Positions 16,084 through 23,709 of a DNA stretch of 48,591 bases are shown here, piece after piece. The stretch is from assembly GCF_003254575.1 (NCBI RefSeq), contig NZ_QJUA01000042.1:1-48591 (forward strand), read 5' to 3'. Position numbers and translations under genes: made by a program. The notes beneath the pieces were generated by a model. The model was not told where the DNA came from and did no database searches. It was given only the letters and a program-made list of their open reading frames with translations. The DNA comes from Mycobacterium kyogaense (GTDB taxonomy: Bacteria > Actinomycetota > Actinomycetes > Mycobacteriales > Mycobacteriaceae). Positions within the stretch are counted from its first letter, which is position 1; each line of letters begins with the position of its first letter.

Positions 16084-17298
16084 ATGACCGATGTGGTGAT
16101 CTGCAGTCCCGTCCGCACTCCGGTCGGTCGGATGGGCGGCGCCCTGGCGGCGCTGTCCGCCACCGACCTGGCCACCGCGGCGCTGCGGGCCTTGATCGAG
16201 CGCACCGGCCTTCGCGGGGGCGACATCGACGACGTCGTTCTCGGTAACGGCTACGCCAATGGCGAGGCGCCGGCGATCGGGCGCATCGCCGCTCTCGATG
16301 CTGGTCTCGGTACAGGGGTGCCTGGTTTGCAGATCGATCGGCGGTGCGGCTCCGGCTTGCAGGCCATCCTGTACGCGGCTGGACAGGTCGCCACCGGGGC
16401 GGCCGATGTGGTCATTGCCGGCGGGGCCGAATCGATGTCGAATGTCGAGCACTACGCCCTCGGTTTGCGAACCGGTGTCCGGCAAGGTGGCATCGCGCTG
16501 CTGGATCGATTGGACCGTTCTCGCGAAACTGCTGGGGGCACTTCGTATTTCATCGAAGGTGGCATGATCGAGACCGCGGAGAATCTGCGGCGTGAGTACG
16601 GTATCTCCCGCGACGATCAGGACCAGTTGTCGCTTCGGTCGCACCAACGTGCGCTCGCCGCCTACGAGGATGGCCGCTTCGAGGACGAACTGGTGCCCGT
16701 CACCGTCCCGGGTAAGCGCGGTGAACCCGGCGTGCTCGTCGATCGAGATGAGCATCCGCGCCCCGACCTCACTGTCGAGAAGTTGGCCGAGTTGCGACCG
16801 ATCCGAGTCAAGGTCGATGCCGAGTCGACGGTCACCGCCGGTAACGCCTCGGGCCAGAACGACGGCGCGGCGATGTGTGTCGTGACCACCGCCAGCCACG
16901 CCCAAAGGCTCGAATTGACACCACTGTTGAAGCTGCGCTCATGGGCCGTCACGGGCTGCGGACCGGAGATCATGGGCATCGGTCCCGTCTCTGCGACCGC
17001 CGCAGCGCTGAAGCGTGCTCGACTGACACTCGACGACATCGACCTGATCGAAGTCAACGAGGCCTTCGCCGCGCAGGTGCTGGCAGTACTGGCTGAGTGG
17101 AAGGTCGACGCCCTCGATGACCGGTTGAATCCGAATGGGTCCGGGATCTCACTGGGGCACCCGATCGGCGCGACCGGTGCCCGAGTTCTGGCCACCGCCG
17201 CGTTTGAGGCGCGGCGCCGTGGTGCACGGACGGTGCTGGAAACCATGTGCATCGGCGGCGGTCAGGGCTTGGCCGCGGTGTTCGAGGCGGTGGCCTGA
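16084..17298 (+). CDS. pcaF: Beta-ketoadipyl-CoA thiolase
   Basis: Last step of the beta-ketoadipate pathway: splits 3-oxoadipyl-CoA with CoA to succinyl-CoA and acetyl-CoA. The 404 residues match thiolase family length. Nucleophilic Cys in QIDRRCGSGLQA (about 91), His in NPNGSGISLGHPIGATG (about 359) and Cys in CIGGGQG (about 389) complete the catalytic set; EVNEAFAAQ (about 324) is the family signature. It overlaps pcaI by one base and precedes pcaIJ, so the operon encodes the last two steps. A general acetyl-CoA acetyltransferase is the alternative, but the pcaIJ neighbours make PcaF more likely. Confidence 0.88.
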   Translation: MTDVVICSPVRTPVGRMGGALAALSATDLATAALRALIERTGLRGGDIDDVVLGNGYANGEAPAIGRIAALDAGLGTGVPGLQIDRRCGSGLQAILYAAGQVATGAADVVIAGGAESMSNVEHYALGLRTGVRQGGIALLDRLDRSRETAGGTSYFIEGGMIETAENLRREYGISRDDQDQLSLRSHQRALAAYEDGRFEDELVPVTVPGKRGEPGVLVDRDEHPRPDLTVEKLAELRPIRVKVDAESTVTAGNASGQNDGAAMCVVTTASHAQRLELTPLLKLRSWAVTGCGPEIMGIGPVSATAAALKRARLTLDDIDLIEVNEAFAAQVLAVLAEWKVDALDDRLNPNGSGISLGHPIGATGARVLATAAFEARRRGARTVLETMCIGGGQGLAAVFEAVA

Positions 17299-17954
17299 TG
17301 GCGATCATCTGTGACACCACCGTCGACGCGGTGGCCGACATCGAAGACGGCAGCACCGTGCTGATCGGCGGTTTCGGAATGGCCGGCATGCCCGTTGCGC
17401 TCATCGACGCGCTGATCGGCAACGGCGCAACGGATCTCACCGTCGTATCCAACAATGCCGGTAACGGTGATACCGGCCTGGCTGCACTGTTGGCCGCCAG
17501 ACGTGTCCGCAAGGTGATCTGCTCGTTCCCCCGGCAGTCCGATTCCTGGGTGTTCGATGGCCTTTACCACGCCGGCGACATCCAGCTCGAGGTCGTGCCG
17601 CAGGGCACCCTGGCCGAACGGATGCGTGCCGCCGGCGCCGGCATCGGCGCGTTCTACTGCCCGACTGCGGTGGGAACCCCGTTGGCCGAAGGCAAAGAAG
17701 AGCGTGTGATCGACGGCCGGAGTTACATTTTGGAATACCCTTTGGCCGGTGACGTCGCACTCATCGGCGCATACAAGTCCGACCGGATGGGCAATCTGGT
17801 GTATCGCAAGACCGCTCGCAACTTCGGGCCCGTGATGGCAACGGCAGCCGCCACGACCATCGTTCAAGTCAGCGAGGTGGTCGCCACAGGTGCCCTCGAC
17901 CCTGAAGCCGTGGTCACCCCCAGCATTTTCGTCGACAAGGTGGTGGCGGTATGA
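17298..17954 (+). CDS. pcaI: 3-oxoadipate:succinyl-CoA transferase, alpha subunit
   Basis: Subunit A of a class I CoA transferase, 218 residues, that activates beta-ketoadipate using succinyl-CoA. The family glycine-rich segment VLIGGFGMAGMP (about 21-32) and VVSNNAGNGDTGLAALL (about 49-65) are present, as is EVVPQGTLAERMRAAGAGI (about 99-117). ATG at 17298 overlaps the pcaF stop; the stop overlaps pcaJ by 4 bp, ensuring equal subunit synthesis. An acetoacetate-type transferase is the alternative; context supports 3-oxoadipate. Confidence 0.87.
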   Translation: MAIICDTTVDAVADIEDGSTVLIGGFGMAGMPVALIDALIGNGATDLTVVSNNAGNGDTGLAALLAARRVRKVICSFPRQSDSWVFDGLYHAGDIQLEVVPQGTLAERMRAAGAGIGAFYCPTAVGTPLAEGKEERVIDGRSYILEYPLAGDVALIGAYKSDRMGNLVYRKTARNFGPVMATAAATTIVQVSEVVATGALDPEAVVTPSIFVDKVVAV

Positions 17955-18598
17955 GCGCGCTGACAAAAGAACAGATGGCCGCCCTTGTCGCACGCGATAT
18001 ACCCGCCGGTTCGTACGTCAACCTCGGGATCGGTCAACCCACCACCGTCGCTGACCACCTCCCCGCCGGCAGCGGGATCGTGCTGCACACCGAAAACGGC
18101 ATGCTGAACATGGGACCCGCAGCTGCTGGCGATCAGATCGACCCCGACCTGACCAACGCGGGCAAGATCCCGGTCACCGAGCTTCCCGGAGCCGCCTACT
18201 TCCACCACGCCGATTCGTTCGCCATGATGCGTGGCGGCCACCTCGACGTCTGCGTGCTGGGTGCGTTTCAAGTGTCGGCCAACGGCGATCTGGCCAACTG
18301 GCATACCAATTCTCCCGAAGCCATCCCCGCGGTCGGCGGTGCCATGGACTTGGCCATCGGCGCCAAGCAGGTGTTCGTGATGATGACGCTTTTCGCCAAG
18401 GACGGCTCGCCGAAACTCGTTCCGTCGTGCACCTATCCGCTGACCGGTCTGGGATGCGTGTCCCGTGTCTACACCGATCTGGCGGTGTTCGACATCACCG
18501 CCGAAGGTGTGACCGTCCGCGACATCTACGGCATCAGCCGTGCTGAGCTCGCCGATTGCCTCGACGTGCCACTGCTCGATCCTGCATCCAATCCGTAG
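17951..18598 (+). CDS. pcaJ: 3-oxoadipate:succinyl-CoA transferase, beta subunit
   Basis: Subunit B, 215 residues, carrying the active-site glutamate in LHTENGMLNMGP (Glu about 50), which forms the enzyme-CoA thioester in class I CoA transferases. GIGQPTTVADHLP (about 26-38) and GGHLDVCVLGAFQVSANGDLAN (in two parts, about 95-116) are further family segments. Overlaps pcaI by 4 bp. The gene ends 82 bp from the convergent aldehyde dehydrogenase gene; no strong terminator hairpin was seen between them. Confidence 0.88.
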   Translation: MSALTKEQMAALVARDIPAGSYVNLGIGQPTTVADHLPAGSGIVLHTENGMLNMGPAAAGDQIDPDLTNAGKIPVTELPGAAYFHHADSFAMMRGGHLDVCVLGAFQVSANGDLANWHTNSPEAIPAVGGAMDLAIGAKQVFVMMTLFAKDGSPKLVPSCTYPLTGLGCVSRVYTDLAVFDITAEGVTVRDIYGISRAELADCLDVPLLDPASNP

Positions 18599-18680
18599 GG
18601 GATGCACTGCGCGAGAACCCCGCTCGAGCCAATTGAACTTACCTCGAGAACAGCGCCCTACCCCACCCTCCGCTCGACGG

Positions 18681-20171
18681 TCAGAACGGGAACACGGGGA
18701 TCGTGCTCTGCGCAGTGACCCATTGGGTTTCGGTGAACGCGTCCAGGTTCGCGCCGATGCCTCCGACCCGCCCACCGTTGCCGGACGACCCGACCCCTCC
18801 GAATGGTGCTACTGCCTCGTCTCCCACGGTCTGGTCATTGACGTGCACCAGCCCGGCGGGGATGCGCTCTGCGATTTCGAGGCCCTTCATGGCGTCGGCG
18901 GTCAGGATGCTCAGCGACAGCCCATAGTCGGAGCTGTTGGCAATCGCGACGGCTTCGTCGATCGAGCCGAACGACGCAACCGGGGCAACGGGGCCGAACA
19001 CCTCGTCTTGAAAGGCGGCGGCCGTCACCGGTGTCTGCGCCAACACGGTGGGCCGGTAGAACAAGTCGTCATAACGGCCGCCGGCGGCCAGCGTGGCGCC
19101 GGCCTCCACGCTCTTGGAGACCAACGCGTGAATGTGATCCCGCTGTTTGGCGTCGATGATGGGGCCAAGGGCGACGTCGCCGGTGTTGGGATCACCGACA
19201 GGCAAACGGTCGGCGTGCTCGGCGAGCAGCGCAGCGTACTCAGCGGCGACGCTCTCGTGTACGAGGTGGCGGCCCGCCGCCATGCAGATCTGGCCCTGAT
19301 GCAGGAACGAGCCGAAAGCTCCTGCAGATACGGCCTTTTCGAGGTCGGCGTCGGCAAGCACGATCAGCGCGTTGTTGCCTCCGAGTTCGAGGTGCGCGCG
19401 CTTGAGGTGTCTACCGGCGAGTTCACCGACGACGCGTCCCGCGCGGGTCGACCCAGTGAATGCGATGACCCGCACCGTGGGGTGGACGACAACGGCTTCG
19501 CCGGCCTCGGCTCCGCCCGGCAACACGCTGAGCAGTCCCGCAGGGAGCCCCGCTTCTTCGAAGACGCGGGCGAGCACCATGCCGCCGCAGACCGCGGTGC
19601 GCGGATCCGGTTTGAGGATGACGGCGTTGCCGAGCGCCAACGCCGGTGCCACGGCGCGGATGGACAGGATGATCGGGAAGTTGAAGGGTGCGATGACGCC
19701 GACGGTGCCCACCGGGATACGGCGCGAGAAGCTCAGCCGTGACTGCTCCGAGCGCAACACCTCACCGAAGGGGTGGCCGGCGAGTGCGGCGGCGTTGTGG
19801 CATTCCTCGGCGGCCGTATGTGTTTCGATGCGGGCCTTGGCCGCGACGCTGCCGGACTCGCGGATGACCCACTCGTCGATCTCGTCGGCGTACTGCTCGA
19901 ACAGCATGCCGGCGCGGCGCAGAACCTCGGCCCGTTCGGTGAAGGGCCGGGCGGCCCAGTCGACCTGAGCACGCGCGGCTCGCTCGGCGGCACGCGCAAC
20001 GTCAGCACCGGTTGCCATTCCGACCGTTGACAGCTGCCGCCCCGTCGCGGGTTCGACCACTGCGTGGTCGGCAGCGCTGCCGCGCACCCACTCCCCCATG
20101 AAGATGCGGGACTCCCACACCGGATGGGCCAGTAGCCGCGTGGTCTGGCGGAGCTTTTCTGTGCTTGTCAT
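18681..20171 (-). CDS. (4-Hydroxy)benzaldehyde dehydrogenase, NAD(P)-dependent ALDH
   Basis: Oxidises an aromatic aldehyde to the acid, here the proposed link from decarboxylase product to PobA substrate. 496 residues, full-length ALDH. Catalytic residues are visible: Asn164 (APFNFP), Glu262 (LELGGNNALIVL) and Cys296 (HQGQICMAAGR); the coenzyme loop FTGSTRAGRVVGE is at about 238-250. The sequence type is that of benzaldehyde/vanillin dehydrogenases. ATG at 20171 follows CGGAGAAACG. It is divergent from the IclR gene and shares the promoter region holding the TCAMCATGYGG boxes. A broader aldehyde range is possible. Confidence 0.85.
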   Translation of the reverse strand: MTSTEKLRQTTRLLAHPVWESRIFMGEWVRGSAADHAVVEPATGRQLSTVGMATGADVARAAERAARAQVDWAARPFTERAEVLRRAGMLFEQYADEIDEWVIRESGSVAAKARIETHTAAEECHNAAALAGHPFGEVLRSEQSRLSFSRRIPVGTVGVIAPFNFPIILSIRAVAPALALGNAVILKPDPRTAVCGGMVLARVFEEAGLPAGLLSVLPGGAEAGEAVVVHPTVRVIAFTGSTRAGRVVGELAGRHLKRAHLELGGNNALIVLADADLEKAVSAGAFGSFLHQGQICMAAGRHLVHESVAAEYAALLAEHADRLPVGDPNTGDVALGPIIDAKQRDHIHALVSKSVEAGATLAAGGRYDDLFYRPTVLAQTPVTAAAFQDEVFGPVAPVASFGSIDEAVAIANSSDYGLSLSILTADAMKGLEIAERIPAGLVHVNDQTVGDEAVAPFGGVGSSGNGGRVGGIGANLDAFTETQWVTAQSTIPVFPF

Positions 20172-20253
20172 CGTTTCTCCGTTTCGTTCCTCAGCCTCCG
20201 TGACCCAACACCGGTAACGGGATCAAAGTGTTGTGAGTCACTGTCGATCATGG

Positions 20254-20293
20254 TCAACATGTGGGCAATGCTTCCTCTCACCATGTGGAAGAC
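20254..20293 (+). promoter_or_regulatory. Two IclR-type boxes in the ALDH/iclR divergent promoter
   Basis: TCAACATGTGG at 20254-20264 and TCACCATGTGG at 20278-20288 are direct repeats 24 bp apart. The second copy, with flanks (20268-20293), closely matches 25625-25649 upstream of the symporter operon. They lie between the divergent ALDH and IclR starts. A GTG at 20261 in frame with iclR falls inside the first box, which argues for the downstream ATG as true start. Binding by the IclR protein at 20330 is inferred. Confidence 0.6.
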
Positions 20294-20329
20294 GTACGTT
20301 TGGCCCGTTACGAGGCGAAGGACCGATCG

Positions 20330-21088
20330 ATGAGCCAGTCCATAAGTTCATTGGCAAGAGCGCTGTCCATTCTCGAGTCATTCAGCGAAGACCGACCCGA
20401 GCAGACCTTGGGCCAGATCGTCGACGAGACGAAGATCCCGCCGGCCACCGCGCATCGATACCTCGCTGAACTCGTCAAGTGGGGCGGCCTGGACCGGACC
20501 GGGCGCGGCACCTACACCGTCGGAACCCGACTGTGGCAGCTCGGTGCCCTCGCCCCGAAGGAGCGCCAGCTGCGCGACGTCGCACTCCCGGTACTGGAAG
20601 ACCTCTTCGAGACAACGCACGAAGTAGTGCATCTGGTCGTCCTCGACGGCAGTCGTGCGCTCTACGTCGAGCGACTCGCACCCCAGTCCCGTAGGGGCGC
20701 CGCCGTCTCGTCACAGGTGGGCTACCGACTGCCACTGCACGCGACCGGACCAGGAAAGGTGTTGCTGGCCTTCGGTACGCCGACGTTGCGGGAAGCGGTG
20801 CTGTCCGATGAACTGCCGAAGATGGCATCGGGCACCATCACCGACCCGGATGTGTTGCGCAAGGTCCTCTCCGACATCCGCACCACAGGATTCGTCATCT
20901 CGCGCAACGAGATGACCGAGGGCAATGCCTCGGCGGCCGCGCCGGTCTTCGGCAAGGACGGCAGCGTCGTCGCCGCGATCTCCGTCGTCGTGCCGGCCGT
21001 CCACCCGAACCTGGCCGGCCTCGCCCAGGGTGTCCGGGTGGCCGCCGCCGTCGTCTCCCGCAGCCTTCGCCAGGACGGCAGGCGCTGA
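20330..21088 (+). CDS. IclR-family regulator, probable controller of the hydroxy-acid/aldehyde branch
   Basis: Regulator of 252 residues. N-terminal winged helix-turn-helix: SISSLARALSILESFSE, then TLGQIVDETKIPPATAHRYL (about 26-45). C-terminal effector domain (about 75-250) includes the family segment YRLPLHATGPGKVLLAFG (about 137-154) and a Ser/Glu-rich loop (SRNEMTEGNASAAAPVF). ATG at 20330 is preceded by GAGGCGAAGGA. It sits divergent from ALDH and convergent, 14 bp away, with the dehydrogenase-decarboxylase-transporter operon. The shared boxes suggest it regulates both. Effector unknown; the 2-oxo or 2-hydroxy acid substrate is likely. Confidence 0.87.
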   Translation: MSQSISSLARALSILESFSEDRPEQTLGQIVDETKIPPATAHRYLAELVKWGGLDRTGRGTYTVGTRLWQLGALAPKERQLRDVALPVLEDLFETTHEVVHLVVLDGSRALYVERLAPQSRRGAAVSSQVGYRLPLHATGPGKVLLAFGTPTLREAVLSDELPKMASGTITDPDVLRKVLSDIRTTGFVISRNEMTEGNASAAAPVFGKDGSVVAAISVVVPAVHPNLAGLAQGVRVAAAVVSRSLRQDGRR

Positions 21089-21102
21089 TCGGGGCGACCC
21101 CG

Positions 21103-22038
21103 TCACACTCGGCTGAGCTCGATGCTCTCCGCGGCTGCCCGGACGGTTTCGGCGCCGGTCCGGAGCCCGTCGAGTTCGGCGGCGGACAGGTCCCACTCGA
21201 CGATCTCACGCACCCCGTGCCCGCCGAGCAGCGCAGGAACGGTCACGCTCGCACCCTCGATGCCGTATTCGCCGTCGAGAACCACCGAGACCGGTACCGG
21301 CTGCGCAGATTCGGCGAGCATATTCTCGACGAGCAGGGCCGTTCCGCGGCCGGTGCTCCAGGTCGACGTCCGTCCGGAATCCAGTGCCACATGGGTGACG
21401 TACCAGGAGTCGACGTACTCCTTGACGATTGCCCGCTGCTCCGCATCGACCCGCACGGGTGATCCGTCGACGCGCACGTTGTCATAGAGCGGGACCTGCC
21501 CGGCACCGTGTTCGCCGAGCACCCACGCCTCGACGCGGTGCGCCGAGACGCCCAACGCCCGGCTCAGACCGGTCCGCAGCCGCAGGCTGTCGTTGAGTGT
21601 GTAACCCAGCAGTTTTCGCCGATCGAACCCGGTGCGCTGATGCAGCCAGGTGGCCAGCGCGTCGGCCGGGTTGGTGAGCATGACGAGCACACCGTCCCAG
21701 CCGGACGTGAGCAGCGGTACGGCGAGCTCGTCGACGATCCGGGCGTTGTCATTCAGGAACACCGATCGGGAGGTGTTCAGGCGCAGGGGGACGGCGGCGC
21801 TGAGGATGACGATGTCGGAATCGGCCGCGTCGTCGGCGGTGCCGCCCCGGACCGTCGAGAAGCCGTCGATGCCGGCCATGTCCTGCATGTCCATCACGTG
21901 GCTGGTCACCATGTTGGGCTTGGTGTCGACGATGACGATGTCGTACGTCGCGCGCCCGCGAAGCAGGTTGAAGGCGACGGAGGATCCGATCCCGCCTGCA
22001 CCGCCGAAGATCGTGACCTTTACTGGAGTGTCGTTCAT
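21103..22038 (-). CDS. LDH/MDH-superfamily NAD-dependent 2-hydroxy-acid dehydrogenase (candidate (4-hydroxy)mandelate dehydrogenase)
   Basis: Oxidoreductase of 311 residues with the lactate/malate dehydrogenase fold. NAD site: FGGAGGIGSS (11-20), with Asp38 at the end of strand 2 favouring NAD over NADP. Catalytic set: Arg91, Asn123 (LTNPAD), Asp150, substrate-binding Arg153 and His178 (LGEHG). The specificity position (Gln in LDH, Arg in MDH) falls on Leu85 in AAVPLRLNTSR, so neither lactate nor malate is the expected substrate; an aromatic 2-hydroxy acid fits a hydrophobic pocket. It follows the benzoylformate decarboxylase gene by 29 bp in the same operon, so oxidation of mandelate or 4-hydroxymandelate is the natural proposal. 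The family call is firm; the substrate is inferred. Confidence 0.8.
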   Translation of the reverse strand: MNDTPVKVTIFGGAGGIGSSVAFNLLRGRATYDIVIVDTKPNMVTSHVMDMQDMAGIDGFSTVRGGTADDAADSDIVILSAAVPLRLNTSRSVFLNDNARIVDELAVPLLTSGWDGVLVMLTNPADALATWLHQRTGFDRRKLLGYTLNDSLRLRTGLSRALGVSAHRVEAWVLGEHGAGQVPLYDNVRVDGSPVRVDAEQRAIVKEYVDSWYVTHVALDSGRTSTWSTGRGTALLVENMLAESAQPVPVSVVLDGEYGIEGASVTVPALLGGHGVREIVEWDLSAAELDGLRTGAETVRAAAESIELSRV

Positions 22039-22067
22039 GGGGTTCCTTCTGATCGGGATGGTGGAGG

Positions 22068-23669
22068 TCAGGGCTGGAAGTCTCGGTCGGCCTGGACCGC
22101 GACTTCCAGGACCAGTGGGCTCTTACGGGTGGACAGGGTCGGGATCACTTCGTCGAGGATCTCGAGAAGGTCGGCGAGCCCGGCGGCGCGGCTGACCGGA
22201 CAACCCAGGCTGGTGGCCAGGCCGCTGACCGAGACTTCCTCGAACGCAGGCCAGGGCGCCGGTCCGGTGCCTTCCTTCTCCGCGAGCCGGTCCATGATCG
22301 CGTAGCGGCCGTTGGCCAGGACGACGAATAGGGTACCGACGTCGTATCGCGCTGCGCTCCAGAGTGATTGGATGGAATACAGCGACGAGCCGTCGCCGAG
22401 TACTGCTACCACCGGACGCTCCGGGGCAGCCATCTTCAACCCGATGGCCGCCGGCATCGCAAAACCGAGCCCGCCCATGGCGGCGCTGACGAAACCGAGT
22501 GGTTCGCGGGCGGGCAGCAGCCGGTGTAGGTCGGGTCGGCTCGAAGGGGTTTCCTCTACGACAACTGTGTTGCTCGGCAGCCGGTCACTGAGCGCGGTGA
22601 GGACGTCGGCTGCGCGCAGCGCCGAGCCGGGCTGCACCGGGGCGGGCCGTTGCGCCTGGCGGGCCGGAGCCGCCATCTGGGGACGGGTCGGCACTTCCGC
22701 GGCGAGCATCGCGGCGAATTCGGCCGGATCGGCCAGGATCGCGAGATCGGCTGGGCTGCGGGCAGCTTCGTTGCCGTCGTCGGTGACCACGACCACCGAT
22801 GTGCCGTCGGGCACCAGGGGTCCGTCCTCGAACGGGTACTGACGGAACACCGGCGCGCCGATGGTGACGACGAGGTCGTGCGGCCGGAGTACCTCTCTGA
22901 GCCGGGACCGTCCGGCCGGGAGATGCCCGGCGAACTGCGGGTGATCCTGCGGGAAACCCGCACGGGCACCAAAGGATTCCTGATAGACAGGGCAGCCGAG
23001 TCGCTCGGCCAGTGCGGTGGCCGCCCGCCACCCGGCGGCGCTGTCCAGTCCGGCTCCGACGACGAGCGCCGGATTGCTGCTGTTGCGAGTCAACTCGGCG
23101 ACCTCTGTCACCGAATCGGGTCGCGGCAGCCGATCGACGAGCATCCGGACCGGTGCGGCGACCTCGTCCAGGGCCGCGGTGGCAAGCCAGTCGTCCATCG
23201 GGACGATGACCAACGCCGGGCCGCGACCGATCCTGGCTTCGTGCCAGGCTCGCGCGATCGCCCCGGGCACGTCTTGGGGCCGGGCCGGTTGATCCACCCA
23301 GACGGGGTAATCACCCGCCAGGTTGGACAAGTGGCCGGCCAGAAATGGCTCCAGCGCCAGATGACGTCGGTCCTGCTGGCCCACGATGACCACGAGCGGC
23401 GCCCGGTTGCACCGTGCCGTGGCCAGTGCACCGACGGCGTTGCCGAGGCCGGCCGTGGTGTGCAGGATGACCAGAGCGGGGCGGTCGGCGGCCAGTGCGT
23501 GCCCGGTCGCGATTCCGACCACGGACGCCTCATGCAAGCCCAGGATGAAGTCGAGGTCGTCGGGGAGGTCGGTGAGCAGAGACACCTCGGTGGATCCGGG
23601 GTTGGAGAAGATCGTCGTCATCCCCAACCGGCGGAAGATGTCGAACGTCTGGTCACGAACAGTGGTCAT
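22068..23669 (-). CDS. mdlC: Benzoylformate decarboxylase, ThDP-dependent
   Basis: Converts an aryl glyoxylate to the aromatic aldehyde and CO2. 533 residues in three domains: Pyr (about 1-175), central (about 190-330) and PP (about 350-530). Ser26 (NPGSTE), Glu47 (HEASVVG) and His70 (LHTTAG) align at the same numbers as in Pseudomonas putida MdlC. GDGSSLYSIQSLW then LANG (425-454) is the ThDP/Mg motif. By my alignment the second active-site histidine (His281 in P. putida) is Tyr278 and the pocket Ala460 is Ile458. ATG at 23669 is preceded by GGAG; the longer frame up to 23837 overlaps the transporter gene and was rejected. Other 2-oxo-acid decarboxylase activities are possible. Confidence 0.82.
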   Translation of the reverse strand: MTTVRDQTFDIFRRLGMTTIFSNPGSTEVSLLTDLPDDLDFILGLHEASVVGIATGHALAADRPALVILHTTAGLGNAVGALATARCNRAPLVVIVGQQDRRHLALEPFLAGHLSNLAGDYPVWVDQPARPQDVPGAIARAWHEARIGRGPALVIVPMDDWLATAALDEVAAPVRMLVDRLPRPDSVTEVAELTRNSSNPALVVGAGLDSAAGWRAATALAERLGCPVYQESFGARAGFPQDHPQFAGHLPAGRSRLREVLRPHDLVVTIGAPVFRQYPFEDGPLVPDGTSVVVVTDDGNEAARSPADLAILADPAEFAAMLAAEVPTRPQMAAPARQAQRPAPVQPGSALRAADVLTALSDRLPSNTVVVEETPSSRPDLHRLLPAREPLGFVSAAMGGLGFAMPAAIGLKMAAPERPVVAVLGDGSSLYSIQSLWSAARYDVGTLFVVLANGRYAIMDRLAEKEGTGPAPWPAFEEVSVSGLATSLGCPVSRAAGLADLLEILDEVIPTLSTRKSPLVLEVAVQADRDFQP

Positions 23670-23709
23670 CAGCTGTAACTCCAGTTTTCGAAGGAAATCG
23701 GCGAGGAAC

